Assembly (NCBI RefSeq): GCF_002127325.2
Contig: NC_035436.2
Coordinates: 119,836,771-119,900,770 of the forward strand
Reading direction: 5' to 3'
From: Helianthus annuus
Taxonomy: Eukaryota > Streptophyta > Magnoliopsida > Asterales > Asteraceae
Length of the DNA stretch: 64,000 nucleotides
Part shown: piece after piece, positions 45,097 through 55,908 of the stretch
How positions within the stretch are numbered: the stretch's first letter is position 1
Layout: every line of letters starts with the position of its first letter
Made by a program: the position numbers and the translations under genes
The notes under the pieces: generated by a model
Seen by the model: the letters and a program-made list of their open reading frames with translations, nothing else
What the model was told of the DNA's origin: nothing
The model's database searches: none

Positions 45097-46677
45097 GTTT
45101 CAAAAATCAGATGATACTTTGGGAAATACACTCTGACAAAATACCTGACGATCAAACAAACAAAAAACACAATCAGTTGAAACGTTTGTCAATTAATTGA
45201 ATAAGACTGGTACCCAAACTCGTGATTATTCTATGCAGATTGAGATTTGACAAAACTTTGCGGACTGATATGACCCGGATCAAATACGAATGGCGTGACC
45301 CTTTTTCGTGTAGACTGACTGACTTTCAAATGATCTGATGAATACTTCAAACGAACACACAACCTGAACTGGAATCAAATCTCAAATGAACTGTCTTGAT
45401 GTAAACTGGTTCACCTCAAATTTAACTAACTCGACAACCTTGATTTTTTATTTTTTTATTTTTTTTTATTATTTGGGCTGCTAATATGTGTTTAGAGGGT
45501 CGGTGATTCACATTCACATTCAACTAAACTAACTCATTTTTGGACCCTCAAATTGAATTCTCTTACAAAAACAATTACACAAAATTATTGGGCGGCAATA
45601 TTATTTTTAAATCCAATTGGCCCAAACACTCCACATTAGCCGACAATTATATTCATCCACTAACCAACAATTTTATTAAGTAATTTCTTACAGGGCCGTT
45701 TAGTTTTGAAGTCACAAACTCTTGTGACTAGGCCGTTATTTTTTAAAATGTGTGATAGGTCCTCCAAACAAAAGCACTAAACCGATAGGTAATTGGGCCT
45801 CTAAATTCTAGCTAATGATTTGGCCAAAAGTTGGGCCAATGAATTTCAAGGGTGGTGCAAGTAATCGGTGCTGTCACAATCTTCAAAATCTCGATAACCG
45901 GCTTGAATGTGATAGGGCCAATTCTTTAGTGGGCTTTGAATTGTGATGTTAACATACCTCGATTGAATGAGACAAAATTCAGTTTTTTTTTTCAATTAAA
46001 ACTACAAATTTCCGACAACTGTTTATAAAATGAAAAACCTCATTGGGCCGCACCACTTTATCAACACTTTAATGAACCGACAACAATATCACATGCAGAA
46101 CTCCTCGATAAATGAACTGATGACTTTGATAACCCGACACACATCACACAATACAAAGTATTTTTCAAACGATGCACACTATTCAACGAACAACCATGTG
46201 AAGACTAATTGTCATTAAAGCGGACCTCGACGGAAGTTACTAAGAGCGGGCCTCGACTTTTACTAAGAGCGGACCCACTATTGTTCCAATGAGCGAACCA
46301 AGAACTAATAAACCACTTGAGCGAACCTGACTGATTCCACACGAGCGAACCTAAATGACTGAAAAAGCGAACCTGAATTTGTGAACCAAATAAGCGAACC
46401 ACAAGTACTTATTTGGAGCGGACCTCGTGTTCTAAAAGCGAATCTATAGTGACGTCAGCAAAACACGAACCGAGTGCAAGCGAAAGCTCAATTTGAATCA
46501 ATTTTAAGCCGATTTTAGTTCTGAAATCTTCCAGGTTTTGTTAATTCATGATTACGCACACACTGTGTGAATTTAAAGCGATTTTGACCGTAAAAAGTTC
46601 TATTTTTTCGAAAAAGAAAGGTGTAGAAGCAGAAAAAGTGATGAAAACGAGCTGTATATGCGAGATCTCCTCCTCCT
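45097..46677 (-). other. Untranslated leader of element B
   Basis: About 1.58 kb with no sense ORF. Carries a poly-T/A-rich stretch near 45445-45470, GGGCGGCAA and GGGCC words, and the motif array at 46212-46475, ending near TGACGTCA (46450). Confidence 0.65.
46212..46475. repeat. AGCGAACC/AGCGGACC motif array in the leader of B
   Basis: About eleven copies at 22-28 base spacing (AAGCGGACC, GAGCGGGCC, GAGCGGACC, GAGCGAACC, AAGCGAACC, and a final CACGAACC). It aligns with the array in C's leader but has more and differently spaced copies. Confidence 0.8.
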
Positions 46678-46693
46678 TGGCTCTGATACCAAT
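46678..46693 (-). other. Primer-binding site of element B
   Basis: The minus strand reads ATTGGTATCAGAGCCA, adjoining the middle LTR at 46694. Confidence 0.92.
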
Positions 46694-47346
46694 TGTAGGA
46701 TCGATTTCGACCTAAACGAGTCGTTCGGAAGAGCTCAAATCCGTTTCAGAGGCGGAAACAAAGAAACGGACGTGTACACAGCTTGAATCACACTTTAAAC
46801 CTCTTGTATATTGATTTTACAGCGTTTACATTGACAAGGAACACCGGCAATACCTCGGTATCAGATCTGAAAAATCGTTACAAATGAATTGACAACTAAC
46901 CTATTTATACTAATCCAGGTTTGCTTGTAGAGACAACAACCACATAAGCGAACCTCCCATGGTTGCCGTAAAAGCGAACCCACATGTTGACTTATCAGCG
47001 AACCTCCCATAATTCCAAATAAGCGAACCTCTTCAATTGACTTTATAAACGTTTGTCTTCTTGTGAACCTTCATGTAATTTGATCTTCACATGGATGGTA
47101 CTTCATTGGACCCTCAAATATAAGCTCCCCATTGGACCTTCAATTGGTCCAATCATAACACATGGCCATTTTAACACTTTCAAAACCAATTTAAACTTTG
47201 TCGTATACTGATGTTGATGATTATAATATTGTGATGATGTCACAAGTATGATGTCATCTTTAAACATGATGACATCATGCTTAATCAGATTCGCAACGCA
47301 ACCCGAACTCGACATTAGACGAAGTTGACAGATGACTGCACCAACA
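46694..47346 (-). repeat. Element B middle LTR, mosaic
   Basis: 653 bases, TGTAGGATCG...GCACCAACA. From 46694 to about 47010 it is almost identical to the outer B LTRs, including AACCTCCCAT. Beyond 47010 it differs completely from them and instead resembles the U3 part of element C's LTR (CACATGGCCATT, ACAAGTATGATGTCATC). In element sense U3 is C-like and the promoter-proximal, R and U5 part is B-like. TATA at 46901-46909. Confidence 0.9.
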
Positions 47347-48818
47347 GACTCCCCCTCAGATGTTGACGAGTCTTAAGTGTCGAGTCTTCAACGACTTCAG
47401 TCTTTATCAGTCTGAACGCTCTCTGAAATATCTCACAATGTAAGTATCCTCAAGACTTTCTATTCTCTGTTCATCATCATCTACAAACTCCCCACGAACA
47501 ATCTCTACTCGGATGTCTTCAGACTCCCCCTTTCGAAATGCTGGGCTCGCAGTCTGGCGTGTTGAAATCACAAATTCTTCAGGTATCGGAACCTGGTTCT
47601 CTATCTCTTTGAAACCTGCACATCCTCTACCCAAAAATAAATTTTCTGATGATGACATGTAAAAATCTAATGAATCACTCGCAGAAATTATACAATCAAA
47701 AAATGATTTTACAATGTTAATCTTTGAAGAACCACTTGAAGATTATACATCATTTTTATTTTCAAAACCAACACACTCTCCCAAATCACCGGTTCATCAT
47801 GTTTAGCACACGGAATTTTGAAAATCAACTTTTCAATATCAGTTGTCGAAAATCTTTTTGAATTTTTCAAAAAATTTATGCTAAAACACACTGAAAATCT
47901 TTTTGGATTTTTGACATAAGAGAAATAAAATGCAGTAAAGAAATATTTACAAACATTATTTTTGTGAGTTTGTGTAAGAAGATCATATCAGCTTATGAGA
48001 CAAATCACCAACACCGTTAAGCTTCATTTCATTTTAAGTTTTAAACAATTTACCTAGATTGTCAGTATACTGGTCCACTTAAATTTTCACACAAAGTTCA
48101 ACTGATCCGAGATACGATATTAATCTTTTAAGCACTTAAACTTATCCGTGTGTCCCACTACTTGAATATACTCCTGTATCCAGATCCCAATATTCAGTCT
48201 TACAGGTGAGTATACCACATATGATATCTGTAAGGGGTTAGGTGCGAAACCGTGAGAGCTCAGGTCTGAACTTCCGTTCAGCAGAGAGATGACGGCTCGA
48301 CTTTTGGTGGGTCCCCTTTAGAGGATCTTTTTTACAACAGCAATGACTATCAATTTTATTGTTTCATCGATTTGCTGAGGGCGACGCTTTTTCAAGCATT
48401 TGCAGAAAGTATTATCCGGGGACTAGGTCAGTACTTCCATACAGCAGAAGTCCCGGGATAATACCGCAGATATCACTGAGCATAAAGACCTAGTGTCTCA
48501 GAATAAGGGACCTTTCAAACAAGATTTCAGGGGTTACCTATATATCCAAGTTTGTGTTAACGCACAGAACAAGCAAGTTTGAATTTTAAGTTTATATCTC
48601 GTCACAATCTACTAAATGTGTAAAAATCTACTGACACCTCCGCAGTAAGATTGTTTAACACTTTTAAACTTTCCAATTCTTTAGCATGTTGTGATAGTCC
48701 ACTGATGTACTATCATTTCCTCTTTTTCACAACAAACTCATTTTTGGTTTTTATCATGTTTTTGTCTTTTTCAAATTTTCTAATGTTTTTGGATTTTCTG
48801 AAATTTTCTAATACCAAT
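47347..48818 (-). other. Second, deleted interior of composite B
   Basis: PPT at 47347, then the decayed 3'-terminal frame (47658-47407 and 47891-47709), the hairpin at 48409-48464, and non-coding sequence up to GAAATTTTCTA (48810). There it jumps straight to ATACCAATTG, a remnant of the PBS next to the third LTR. Gag and leader are missing. The text around 47580-47640 matches element C better than the first interior of B (GGTTCTCTATCTCTTTGAAA). Confidence 0.8.
48409..48464. other. Conserved inverted repeat (hairpin), second interior of B
   Basis: Third copy of the 16 bp arms seen at 32584 and 41785, unchanged. Confidence 0.75.
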
Positions 48819-49476
48819 TGTAGGATCGATTTCGACCTAAACGAGTCGTTCGGAAGAGCTCAAATCCGTTTCAGAGGCGGAAACAAAGAAACGGACGTGT
48901 ACACAGCTTGAATCACACTTTAAACCTCTTGTATATTGATTTTACAGCGTTTACATTGACAAGGAACACCAGCAATACCTCAGTATCAGATCTGAAAAAT
49001 CGTTACAAATGAATTGACAACTAACCTATTTATGCTAATCCAGGTTCGCTTGTAGAGACAACAACCACATAAGCGAACCTCCCATGGTTGCCGTAAAAGC
49101 GAACCCACATGTTGACTTATCAGCGAACCTCACATGCAGCCTTCCTTAAGAGCGAACCTTCAATGTTCCGTAAAAGCGAACCTTATCATTTGACTTTCAA
49201 GTGAATCTCATCATGTATTGGACCTTTCAAAGCAAGCTCCTCATTGCACCTTTTAATGGTCACCTCTAATTGGACCATAGAATGGCCCAATCATCATACG
49301 GCTAAAACAAACCTTTTAAATCCAATGTGTTTTGTCGTTTTGTCTCATGTGATCATGTAATGATGATGTCATCATATGATGTCATCATCCAAGATGATGA
49401 CATCATGTTCGTCTCATAACCGCAACGAACCCGAGACTCGATATTAAGACGAAGACGACAGATGACTGCACCAACA
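48819..49476 (-). repeat. Element B LTR3 (outer 5' LTR)
   Basis: TGTAGGATCG...GCACCAACA, 658 bases, followed by ACATC (49477-49481). Matches LTR1 throughout, including the U3 half absent from the middle LTR. Its TATA has one change (CATAAATAG, 49026-49034). Confidence 0.92.
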
Positions 49477-49481
49477 ACATC

Positions 49482-49558
49482 TGGTTATTCTGGATCCACT
49501 GCTCTGATCCAGTTTTGGCTTTAATTATCTGTTCCTTTGGCAGGGTTCAATCCCAACA
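49482..49558 (-). repeat. 5' LTR of element A, right part
   Basis: TGGTTATTCTGGATCCACTG...ATCCCAACA completes the LTR begun at 39448 and equals the end of the 3' LTR at 19647. It is followed by target duplication ATCTA at 49559-49563. Confidence 0.92.
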
Positions 49559-52254
49559 ATCTATCATGCTTTTGTCATGTTACACCCGTCCCATTATCTA
49601 ATCACAACCCAAAATCAATCGTTTGTTCAAATCGTTTATCTCGTATAAATCATTCCAATTATTTAAATCATCCCAAAATCGCTCTCGTTTTATTTGTGAA
49701 AACTACTTTTGGTCGTCTCGCTAATAACATCCAAACCTTCGCAACTCGTCCGTCGTTAAACTCGAATTAACAAACCACCAAAGGGTAAGCTAACAATCAC
49801 AGATTCAGTCGTTACCCACATAACCCCCACACATAACCATGGGTGCAGTCTGATAACGGGATTTGTCAGATCCTATGGTACCATAACCTAATACCGGTCG
49901 GCTTGATCAATGTTAATGAATGTTATTCATTATGTAACTACGTCCAACAAGTTTGTTCACATTATCGAAATCTTTATTTGTTAAATATAAACCATATTAA
50001 TTGTTTTTGAAACCATCGTTAATAACATCGAAATCGTTTAACACATATGAATCAGCCCAAAACAATCGAAAACAGTAAAATAGGGGAACTATGTACTCAC
50101 TTGAAGTGCAAATTATCCTCAATCTAAAGAACTCAACAAAGCTCCAGCAAATCACAGAAATCAAGCAGCACCTAGAAATCGGATCACTAGATAAATAATC
50201 GACACCTAAATCGGAAGATCGGATAGAATGAGGTTTCATAAACCAAATGAGTATTGGGACTCATGCGGTATGGTTTAACAAAGCCTACATCCTAAATCAA
50301 AACCTATCCTAAGTGCTTTCGACCCGTTACGACACATTAAGGTAGCTTACGCTACTTTAACGTGTCGTTTGCGCAAATGCGTGTTCGAGACGTCTAACTA
50401 GTCCTATGACAAGTATTATATGCCTAAACATGTTTAATTATGTTGCATAATCAATTTAAGTTGCAGAAGTTAACTTACATATGCTTAAAATTCAATTATG
50501 CATGAAAAGGGCATTTTGGTCATTTTCCTAAGGCATATAAACTACCTATCATACAACTAATTAAACTAAGTGACCATAAGGTATAACCTCGGAAGGTTAT
50601 TCCCTATACAAATATGGTCACAAAACATGCTTGGTCGGATCCTAATGATCAACCAAACGGGTCGAGTTCGAAAGTCTAAGCGGTTGTTAAGACCGTTTGA
50701 CTTACGACTCTACACAAGCACTAAACTAAAAGTGATGAGCTAAACATGTTAAAACATGTTTAACTAAGTTAGAAAACAGGTTTTGATATCAAAACAAAGG
50801 GTTTTGATACCCAAGAATAGTTTGGTTGCAAAATACGCATAAATACGTATTTTGACCGAAACTACGACTCCTCACTACGCCTAATAAACGTGGTAATCAG
50901 TAGGTATAGTCACTCGGGACTATAACCGTCGTGATTACGCTCACGTTGCAAAGTTCAACGAACTTTGTGTTGACCAAAGACTGGTCAAAGCAGAAAGTCA
51001 AACATTGTTTGACTTTTACGCTTAAAACGCATAAAAGCACCAAAGAATACTTACAAAGGGTCCAAGCTAGGAAGATCTTGATTCAAATTGCTCAGGTATG
51101 AAGTGTTAAACCCCAACTTAGAGCAAATTGAATCAGATTGTGAGTTGAAAGGAATGAAAGTGTTGGGTATTTATAGATTTCCTAGAACCATTAGGATCGT
51201 TCCTCGCAATTCATGCTTCGATCTAGGCCTTACACTTGGGCACATGGTTTTGCAATACAAGGGAACAATAAAAACAATCAAATACCAGCCCATAGAGTGC
51301 AAAACTTGGGGTTAAAAACCATCAAAACATAAAAAATGGACCAGATTCAATGATTCTGTCTTGTTGTCTGTCGCGCCCGCAAGAGAGAGAGGCCTCTCTT
51401 ACGCGACCTGAGAGAGCCCAGTTTCACAGATTGACAATAATGGTCCCTGCATGTTAAAAAGTCAGTTTTGGCACGTTTAAGCCCCGTTAATCCCATTTTA
51501 AGGCTCTAAAATGAAGTTAAAGTATAGGGAACTTAAAATATGCTCAAAAACATCTCATATGTTGGTTCGTTTGGTCTTACGGTTGCGTTATTCGGTTAAT
51601 TACGACGGAAATCGTAACGGACGATAAAAACTATCCAAATTACGCGACGAATGAAGTTTTATCATGCCAATCACTAAAATAAAATATTTTAATGATTACA
51701 TAAATCTTTGGATGTCCAGATATATTCCATACGTAAGATATGCGCGAAAATGCAAACTTATGCACTTTTTGACGCTTTTAGTCCCTATTGATCAATAAAG
51801 TTTATTTTAGCATACCGAACCCCTCAAAGCCTATTTCTATGCTATGTAAAGGATATTTAAGGTATGTTTAACTTATGATCAAGTTCCGGAATGTTCGTTA
51901 TAACACGAATCGGCATACTTTCGCAATTTGACACAAATAGTCCCTGCGATCGAATAGACTTGTTTTCAACACACCAAACCATCCAAAACTTATTTCTAAG
52001 TTATTTAAAGGTTATTTTAGGTATGTTAAGCCTATGTCACTATTCCAGAGTGTTTGTTGCGATTAACTGATTAAGTTTACGCACCAGTTTGCGTATAACT
52101 TTCCAGAAAGCGATTTAAAGCTTGAAATCGGACTCGAATCAAATCGTAAAATCATCAGACAAAAATACACACATAATAACACCAAAACACATCATTTTAT
52201 TGATAATTGATATTGTTTTACATTATACATTGATTACAGAGCACAGTTGTCATA
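49559..52254 (-). repeat. E1 gypsy 3' LTR, right part
   Basis: It resumes after the duplicated ATCTA and runs to GTTGTCATA at 52254, next to a PPT (minus GTAGGGGAAAC). It shares many blocks with the LTR at 55909-59549, such as CCTATGGTACCA, GATCAATGTTAATGAATG and AGTAGGTATAGTCACT. A minus-strand TATA (CTATAAATACCC) lies at 51166-51178. No credible gene inside. Confidence 0.88.
51166..51178 (-). promoter_or_regulatory. TATA box, E1 LTR
   Basis: The minus strand reads TCTATAAATACCC. The homologous site in the E2 LTR (58464-58474) reads ACTATATATACCCC within similar flanks, supporting a conserved LTR promoter. Confidence 0.6.
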
Positions 52255-52407
52255 GTTTCCCCTACTTTAGGAAATTTCGTCCTGAAATTTTAACTAGAGG
52301 AAACTTGTGAAAACAAATGCGGGTATTTCGCCTTCATTTGGTCCTCACGCTCCCAAGTAAACTCTGGGCCATGTTTAGACTCCTAGTGAACCTTGACCAA
52401 TCGAATC
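52255..52407 (-). pseudogene. C-terminal end of E1 chromovirus pol, cut by element D
   Basis: After the PPT (52255-52265) and AATTTCAGGACGAAATTT, the minus strand encodes, from the 52407 junction, a pol tail with LVKVH, then HGPEFTWEREDQMKAKYPHL, stopping at TAA 52290. This matches the chromodomain end of the plus-strand element ([11 protein letters not shown]). The Trp codon after VKVH is TAG (52383-52385), an in-frame stop. The rest of E1 pol lies beyond element D, outside the window. Confidence 0.9.
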
Positions 52408-52835
52408 TGTTGGTGCATAATGTCTATAGCCTACGTCTAAAGTCTAGGTCATGTCGGTAGCTTGTATAGGGGTCAAAATGTAATTTTATGATGTTTTGAA
52501 GTAATTTCGCACGAAATAGCATGTTGCTATTTCGCACGAAATTAACTTGTGGTATTTCGTACGAAATAGTGTAAAGCTATTTCATGTGAAATTAGTCGCC
52601 TATATATAGGCATGTTATGCTTCTCATTTGGTACGAAATCAGAAGTTGTGTAACGAAGTGCTGTCGAATTTTCACCGTGTAATCAAGTTAATTATCAATG
52701 AGAAGCTTGTTTTAAGTATCATACTCTGTTTCTACACCTTTCTTACACTGATTTGAGGTTGTTTGACTGTTTCCGCCTTTCAAACAGCTTTGTGTTGACT
52801 CTAAACGACTCATTAGGTCGCAAAACGATCCTACA
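52408..52835 (+). repeat. 5' LTR of element D
   Basis: TGTTGGTGCATAATG...CGATCCTACA, 428 bases. Its ends match those of B and C (TGTTGGTGCA / GATCCTACA in element sense). Four ATTTCGCACGAAAT-type palindromes lie between 52502 and 52595, just upstream of the TATA at 52601. Confidence 0.92.
52502..52608 (+). promoter_or_regulatory. Palindrome cluster and TATA box of element D
   Basis: ATTTCGCACGAAAT twice, ATTTCGTACGAAAT once (a perfect 14-base palindrome) and one diverged copy (ATTTCATGTGAAAT), spaced about 25-30 bases. They are followed by CCTATATATAGG (TATA about 52601-52608). Confidence 0.75.
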
Positions 52836-52837
52836 AG

Positions 52838-52853
52838 TGGTATCAGAGCTCAG
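52838..52853 (+). other. Primer-binding site of element D
   Basis: TGGTATCAGAGCTCAG, two bases after the LTR end. The same PBS with the CTCAGG extension is found in F and G. Confidence 0.92.
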
Positions 52854-53034
52854 GATGAGTCAATACACTTGAATCAGTGCTCTTTTCTACTCATTTTTTG
52901 GACTTCTGGATAAATTCATGGACAAAATGGACTGATCTTTTGATATTACGTGTAAAATACAGTTTTAACAAACCCTTGAAAGAATCAGATCAAAATTCAG
53001 ACTAAAATTGACAAAAGTGGGCCAAAAACTTGAT

Positions 53035-53365
53035 TTCGTGTGAACGGACACTATTTCGTTTGAGTTGATTTCGTACGAAATAAACTATTTCGTATGAAAA
53101 TTTGCTATTTCGCTTGAAAAAAGTGATTCCGCTTGAGTATTTCGCACGAAAACAAGAATTTTTGTGATTTCGTACGAAATGGCACTTGATTCCGCTTGAA
53201 AGTGCTATTTCGTTTGAGAAGTTAATTTCGCCTGAAAAGCTGTTTTCGTTTGTGTATCTGATTTTGCACGAAACCTATTTTCGTGTGACAGTCCATTTTG
53301 TTTCTGGTATTTCGTACGAAAGTCTATTTTGTGTGTAGAACTGATTTCGCTTGAAAGTGACATTT
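53035..53365 (+). repeat. TTTCG/TTCCG motif array in the leader of D
   Basis: About twenty copies: ATTTCGTACGAAAT, ATTTCGCTTGAAAA, GATTCCGCTTGAAA, ATTTCGTTTGAG and similar, at roughly 15-20 base intervals, immediately upstream of the gag ATG at 53406. It contains both the D-type palindrome and the TTCCGCTTGAA form typical of element F. Confidence 0.82.
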
Positions 53366-53405
53366 TTCAAAAACTTGAAAATTTTCTCAAAACTGTTTTC
53401 GTAAA

Positions 53406-55908
53406 ATGGATAACCAAGAGTTTTACAACTTGTTTGCCGGTGGGGGAGTGACGGCACTACAAAACCCAGCTAGTATCGTGCAAAATGTGAACATGGAGAA
53501 TGAACTCGGTACGATGCAGAAACCTCCGAAGTTGATGAATATTGACGAGTATGCTGGTTGGTCAAGAAGGTTTAAGACATGGATGCAAGCAAACCATTTC
53601 GAGTGTTGGATGAAAATAGAACCAAAATATGTTCCTCCAAAGAATGGTTCCGGAATTGAGAAATCAATTGGCAGTTTGACTCCAATTGAACAAGACGATT
53701 TCAAGGCAGAAAAGAAGATGATGAGTATTCTACAACAAGCAATTAAAGAGGATATCTTAGTGTTACTACAACATGAGGACAATTCACAGTCCGTCTGGAA
53801 TTCATTGAAAGTAAAGTTTCTTGGAAGCGTGTCTATGATAAAGACTAAAACTGCTTTGCTGAAGAAGGAGTTTGATATCTTTAAAGGAATAAAGAGTGAG
53901 ACAACAAAATAATTGATTTAAAGATATTGTCACCTGGTTGTTGAAATGAAGCGGTTGAATATAAACAAAACGGATGAAGAATGCGTTGCCATACGATGAA
54001 TAGGGTACTTATCTGTTGGTGTTGAAAAACAACTTGGAGTATGTCGGATTCAACCTTAGCTCATCCATTGAGAAGATCGAAGCACATGAACTTGAGTTGA
54101 CAAAGATTAGAAAGATGAATTCTTCCAATGTTCAACAAGACGTTTCATTATACTACAAAGGAAGTTCTCTGGCAATAACAAATCTGAGCCCAAAGATCCA
54201 GACAGCTTTCAGTGCTAATTCCACATCCGGAGTTTCACCTGGCACATTAAGCAGCAATAATTCACCATTTGCAAGTTTTGAACCAAATCCAAAGGTTCAG
54301 AACTCACCAGATCAATCTTATACCCAAAGTTCGTTAGGATCAAACAGTCAAAATCAAGGTCCAGGAATCCTGTGCAACATAGCAGTGAACATAAAGAATG
54401 CTTAAGACTTTACTAAATCATCCGCGAAACAACACATAGGACTACTTGCTTCAGTGCTTGAATCTTATGAAAGTTTGGTTGCAGGTAGAATTGGGAACCC
54501 TGATATGACAAAGGAAGATTATGATCAGATCGATCCAGAAGAGCTGGAGTTGATCGATATGAAATGGGGAATGGCAAGCTTGGTGAGGAGAGCTCAACGA
54601 TTTATGGAAATAACTGGTCGGAACAGTCTTTCAGGACCGGATCAAAAGCTTGGGTTTGATAAATCTAAAGTCACCTGTTTCAAATGTAAAGAGAAGGGAC
54701 ATTTCAAGAGAGAGTGTCCTAACAGAGAGGTCAACAACCATCAAAATCCATTCTCAAACGACTACTACAGACAAGCAATCTACCATAAGACAACTCAACA
54801 ACCATTCACCCAAAGACCTCAGATCGAAAACAAGCCTGAAAAAGCTCTTCTAGTGAATCAGGATGATGAGAAGGTTGCTGAAGGTTTTAGCTGGGATAAG
54901 TATATACCTGGTAGTGAGGGCATGGCAATGATGGCAGAGATTGTGGAAGAACCTGAAAACGTTGTTGAAACTGAGGTTGTCAGTGAAGTAGTGTTTGAAG
55001 AAAGTTTGGCTGATCTTGAAGAAATGGCTGCAAAACTTTACTACTATCAATCTGAATAGGAGATTATTGCTAGTTCTTTCAAATCAATAATGCCTCCTAA
55101 TATGTTTGAATCTTTTGCAGGTTTCTTTGGCGAGCTAACTACCGGATTCTGTCCACAGTACGATGGGGAGAAAGCTCCAGTTGAAGAGATAATAGACGTC
55201 TCCAAAGAAATGAATGAAGAGACTCTAAAAGAAATTGCTGACAAAGCATTGATGGGCAAGCTAAAAGAGGTAGAAACAGAATCTGTTGAAACAAAATCAG
55301 TCGAAACAGAGTTAGTGGAAAGTGTGTCTGTCGATACGGAGTCAGTCAAAAGGGAGTCTGACGAAAAATCAGAAAATGAGGAGAACAAATCAGGAGAAGA
55401 GTCTGAGTCAGAGTCTGATGGTTTTGGTAAAACGGATGTTAAAATTTATAATGGAGAACAGGTTTATGAAAAGATTGATTCAATTCATGAAATTCCATGC
55501 AAAAACTGCTCAAAACCCTGCATGGACTGTCTTGAAAAAGACAACAAATTTCAAGAATTGATGAAATTTACTGATGAAGTAAAATATGATCTCAGTCAGA
55601 TAAAAGAAGCATATGACACTTTGGCAAGATCAATAAAAATGATTAAACAAGAAAGTCGTGAAAATGATAAAGCCACGAATTTGCTAAAATCTACTGTCAT
55701 GGATAAACAGATGGAGATTAACATCCATCTGGACATAATTGCTTCGTTGAAAAAAGAACTTGAACTAATGAAAATTGAAACTGAGAGAGTTGATAAGAAA
55801 CTGATGAGTTATACTGCTTCATCATATGTAATAGGTCAAATTGTTCCAAAACAATCTGATGCGAAACCTGTCTTCAAAAGTGTTCCACCCCCAATGTGGA
55901 ATCATTAC
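53406..55908 (+). pseudogene. Giant gag of element D, broken and truncated
   Basis: It starts MDNQEFYNLFAGGGV. The UBN2-like region has YAGWSRRFKTWMQANHFECW and HEDNSQSVWNSLKVKFLG. A stop after SETTK (53912) plus a frameshift separate this from a second frame, open from 54016 apart from stops at 54405 and 55059. That frame carries VQQDVSLYYKG, ESYESLVAGRIGNPD, the CCHC knuckle CFKCKEKGHFKREC, FSWDKYIPGS, an acidic Ser/Glu-rich segment with VETESVETKSVET-type repeats, CKNCSKPCMDC and a helical region. It ends at VPPPMWNHY where the E2 LTR begins. Domain order equals that of element C, including the CxxCxxxCxxC motif. Confidence 0.9.

Larger units (their letters stand above)
40101..49476 (-). 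mobile_element. Element B: composite gag-only copia-like element with three LTRs
   Basis: Between ACATC target duplications (40096-40100 and 49477-49481) lie LTR, interior with gag, LTR, partial interior, LTR, all on the minus strand. The outer LTRs (40101 and 48819) are the same subtype and share the duplication, so they mark the original insertion. The middle LTR (46694-47346) is a mosaic, and the second interior keeps only 3' sequence of a C-like subtype plus a PBS remnant. Recombination with a related element after or during insertion is the likely origin. Like C, it has no pol. Confidence 0.9.
19004..49558 (-). mobile_element. Element A: Sirevirus-like Ty1/copia retrotransposon with two nested insertions
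   Basis: It is flanked by ATCTA duplications and has matching LTRs (19004-19647 and 39448-40100 joined to 49482-49558). In element sense it carries gag, protease, integrase, RT and RNase H in copia order, then a long extra coding region before the PPT. That layout, the initiator-Met PBS and the CAGGGGGAG-type PPT point to the Sirevirus/SIRE-Maximus lineage. Without nested elements C (30855-39367) and B (40101-49476) it would be about 12.7 kb. All genes are broken. Confidence 0.9.
52408..55908 (+). mobile_element. Element D: gag-only copia-like element, plus strand, truncated by E2
   Basis: A 5' LTR (52408-52835), PBS, long motif-rich leader and a gag homologous to that of B and C. It sits in E1 pol, with GAATC at 52403-52407 as the likely left target duplication. 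Gag is cut at 55909 by the E2 LTR; the remainder is outside the window. Confidence 0.9.

Noticed and set aside
53035..53365. Heat-shock elements in the leader of D
   Set aside because: The TTC and GAA units are separated by four or five bases rather than the two of a canonical heat-shock element, and the array is downstream of the TATA box.
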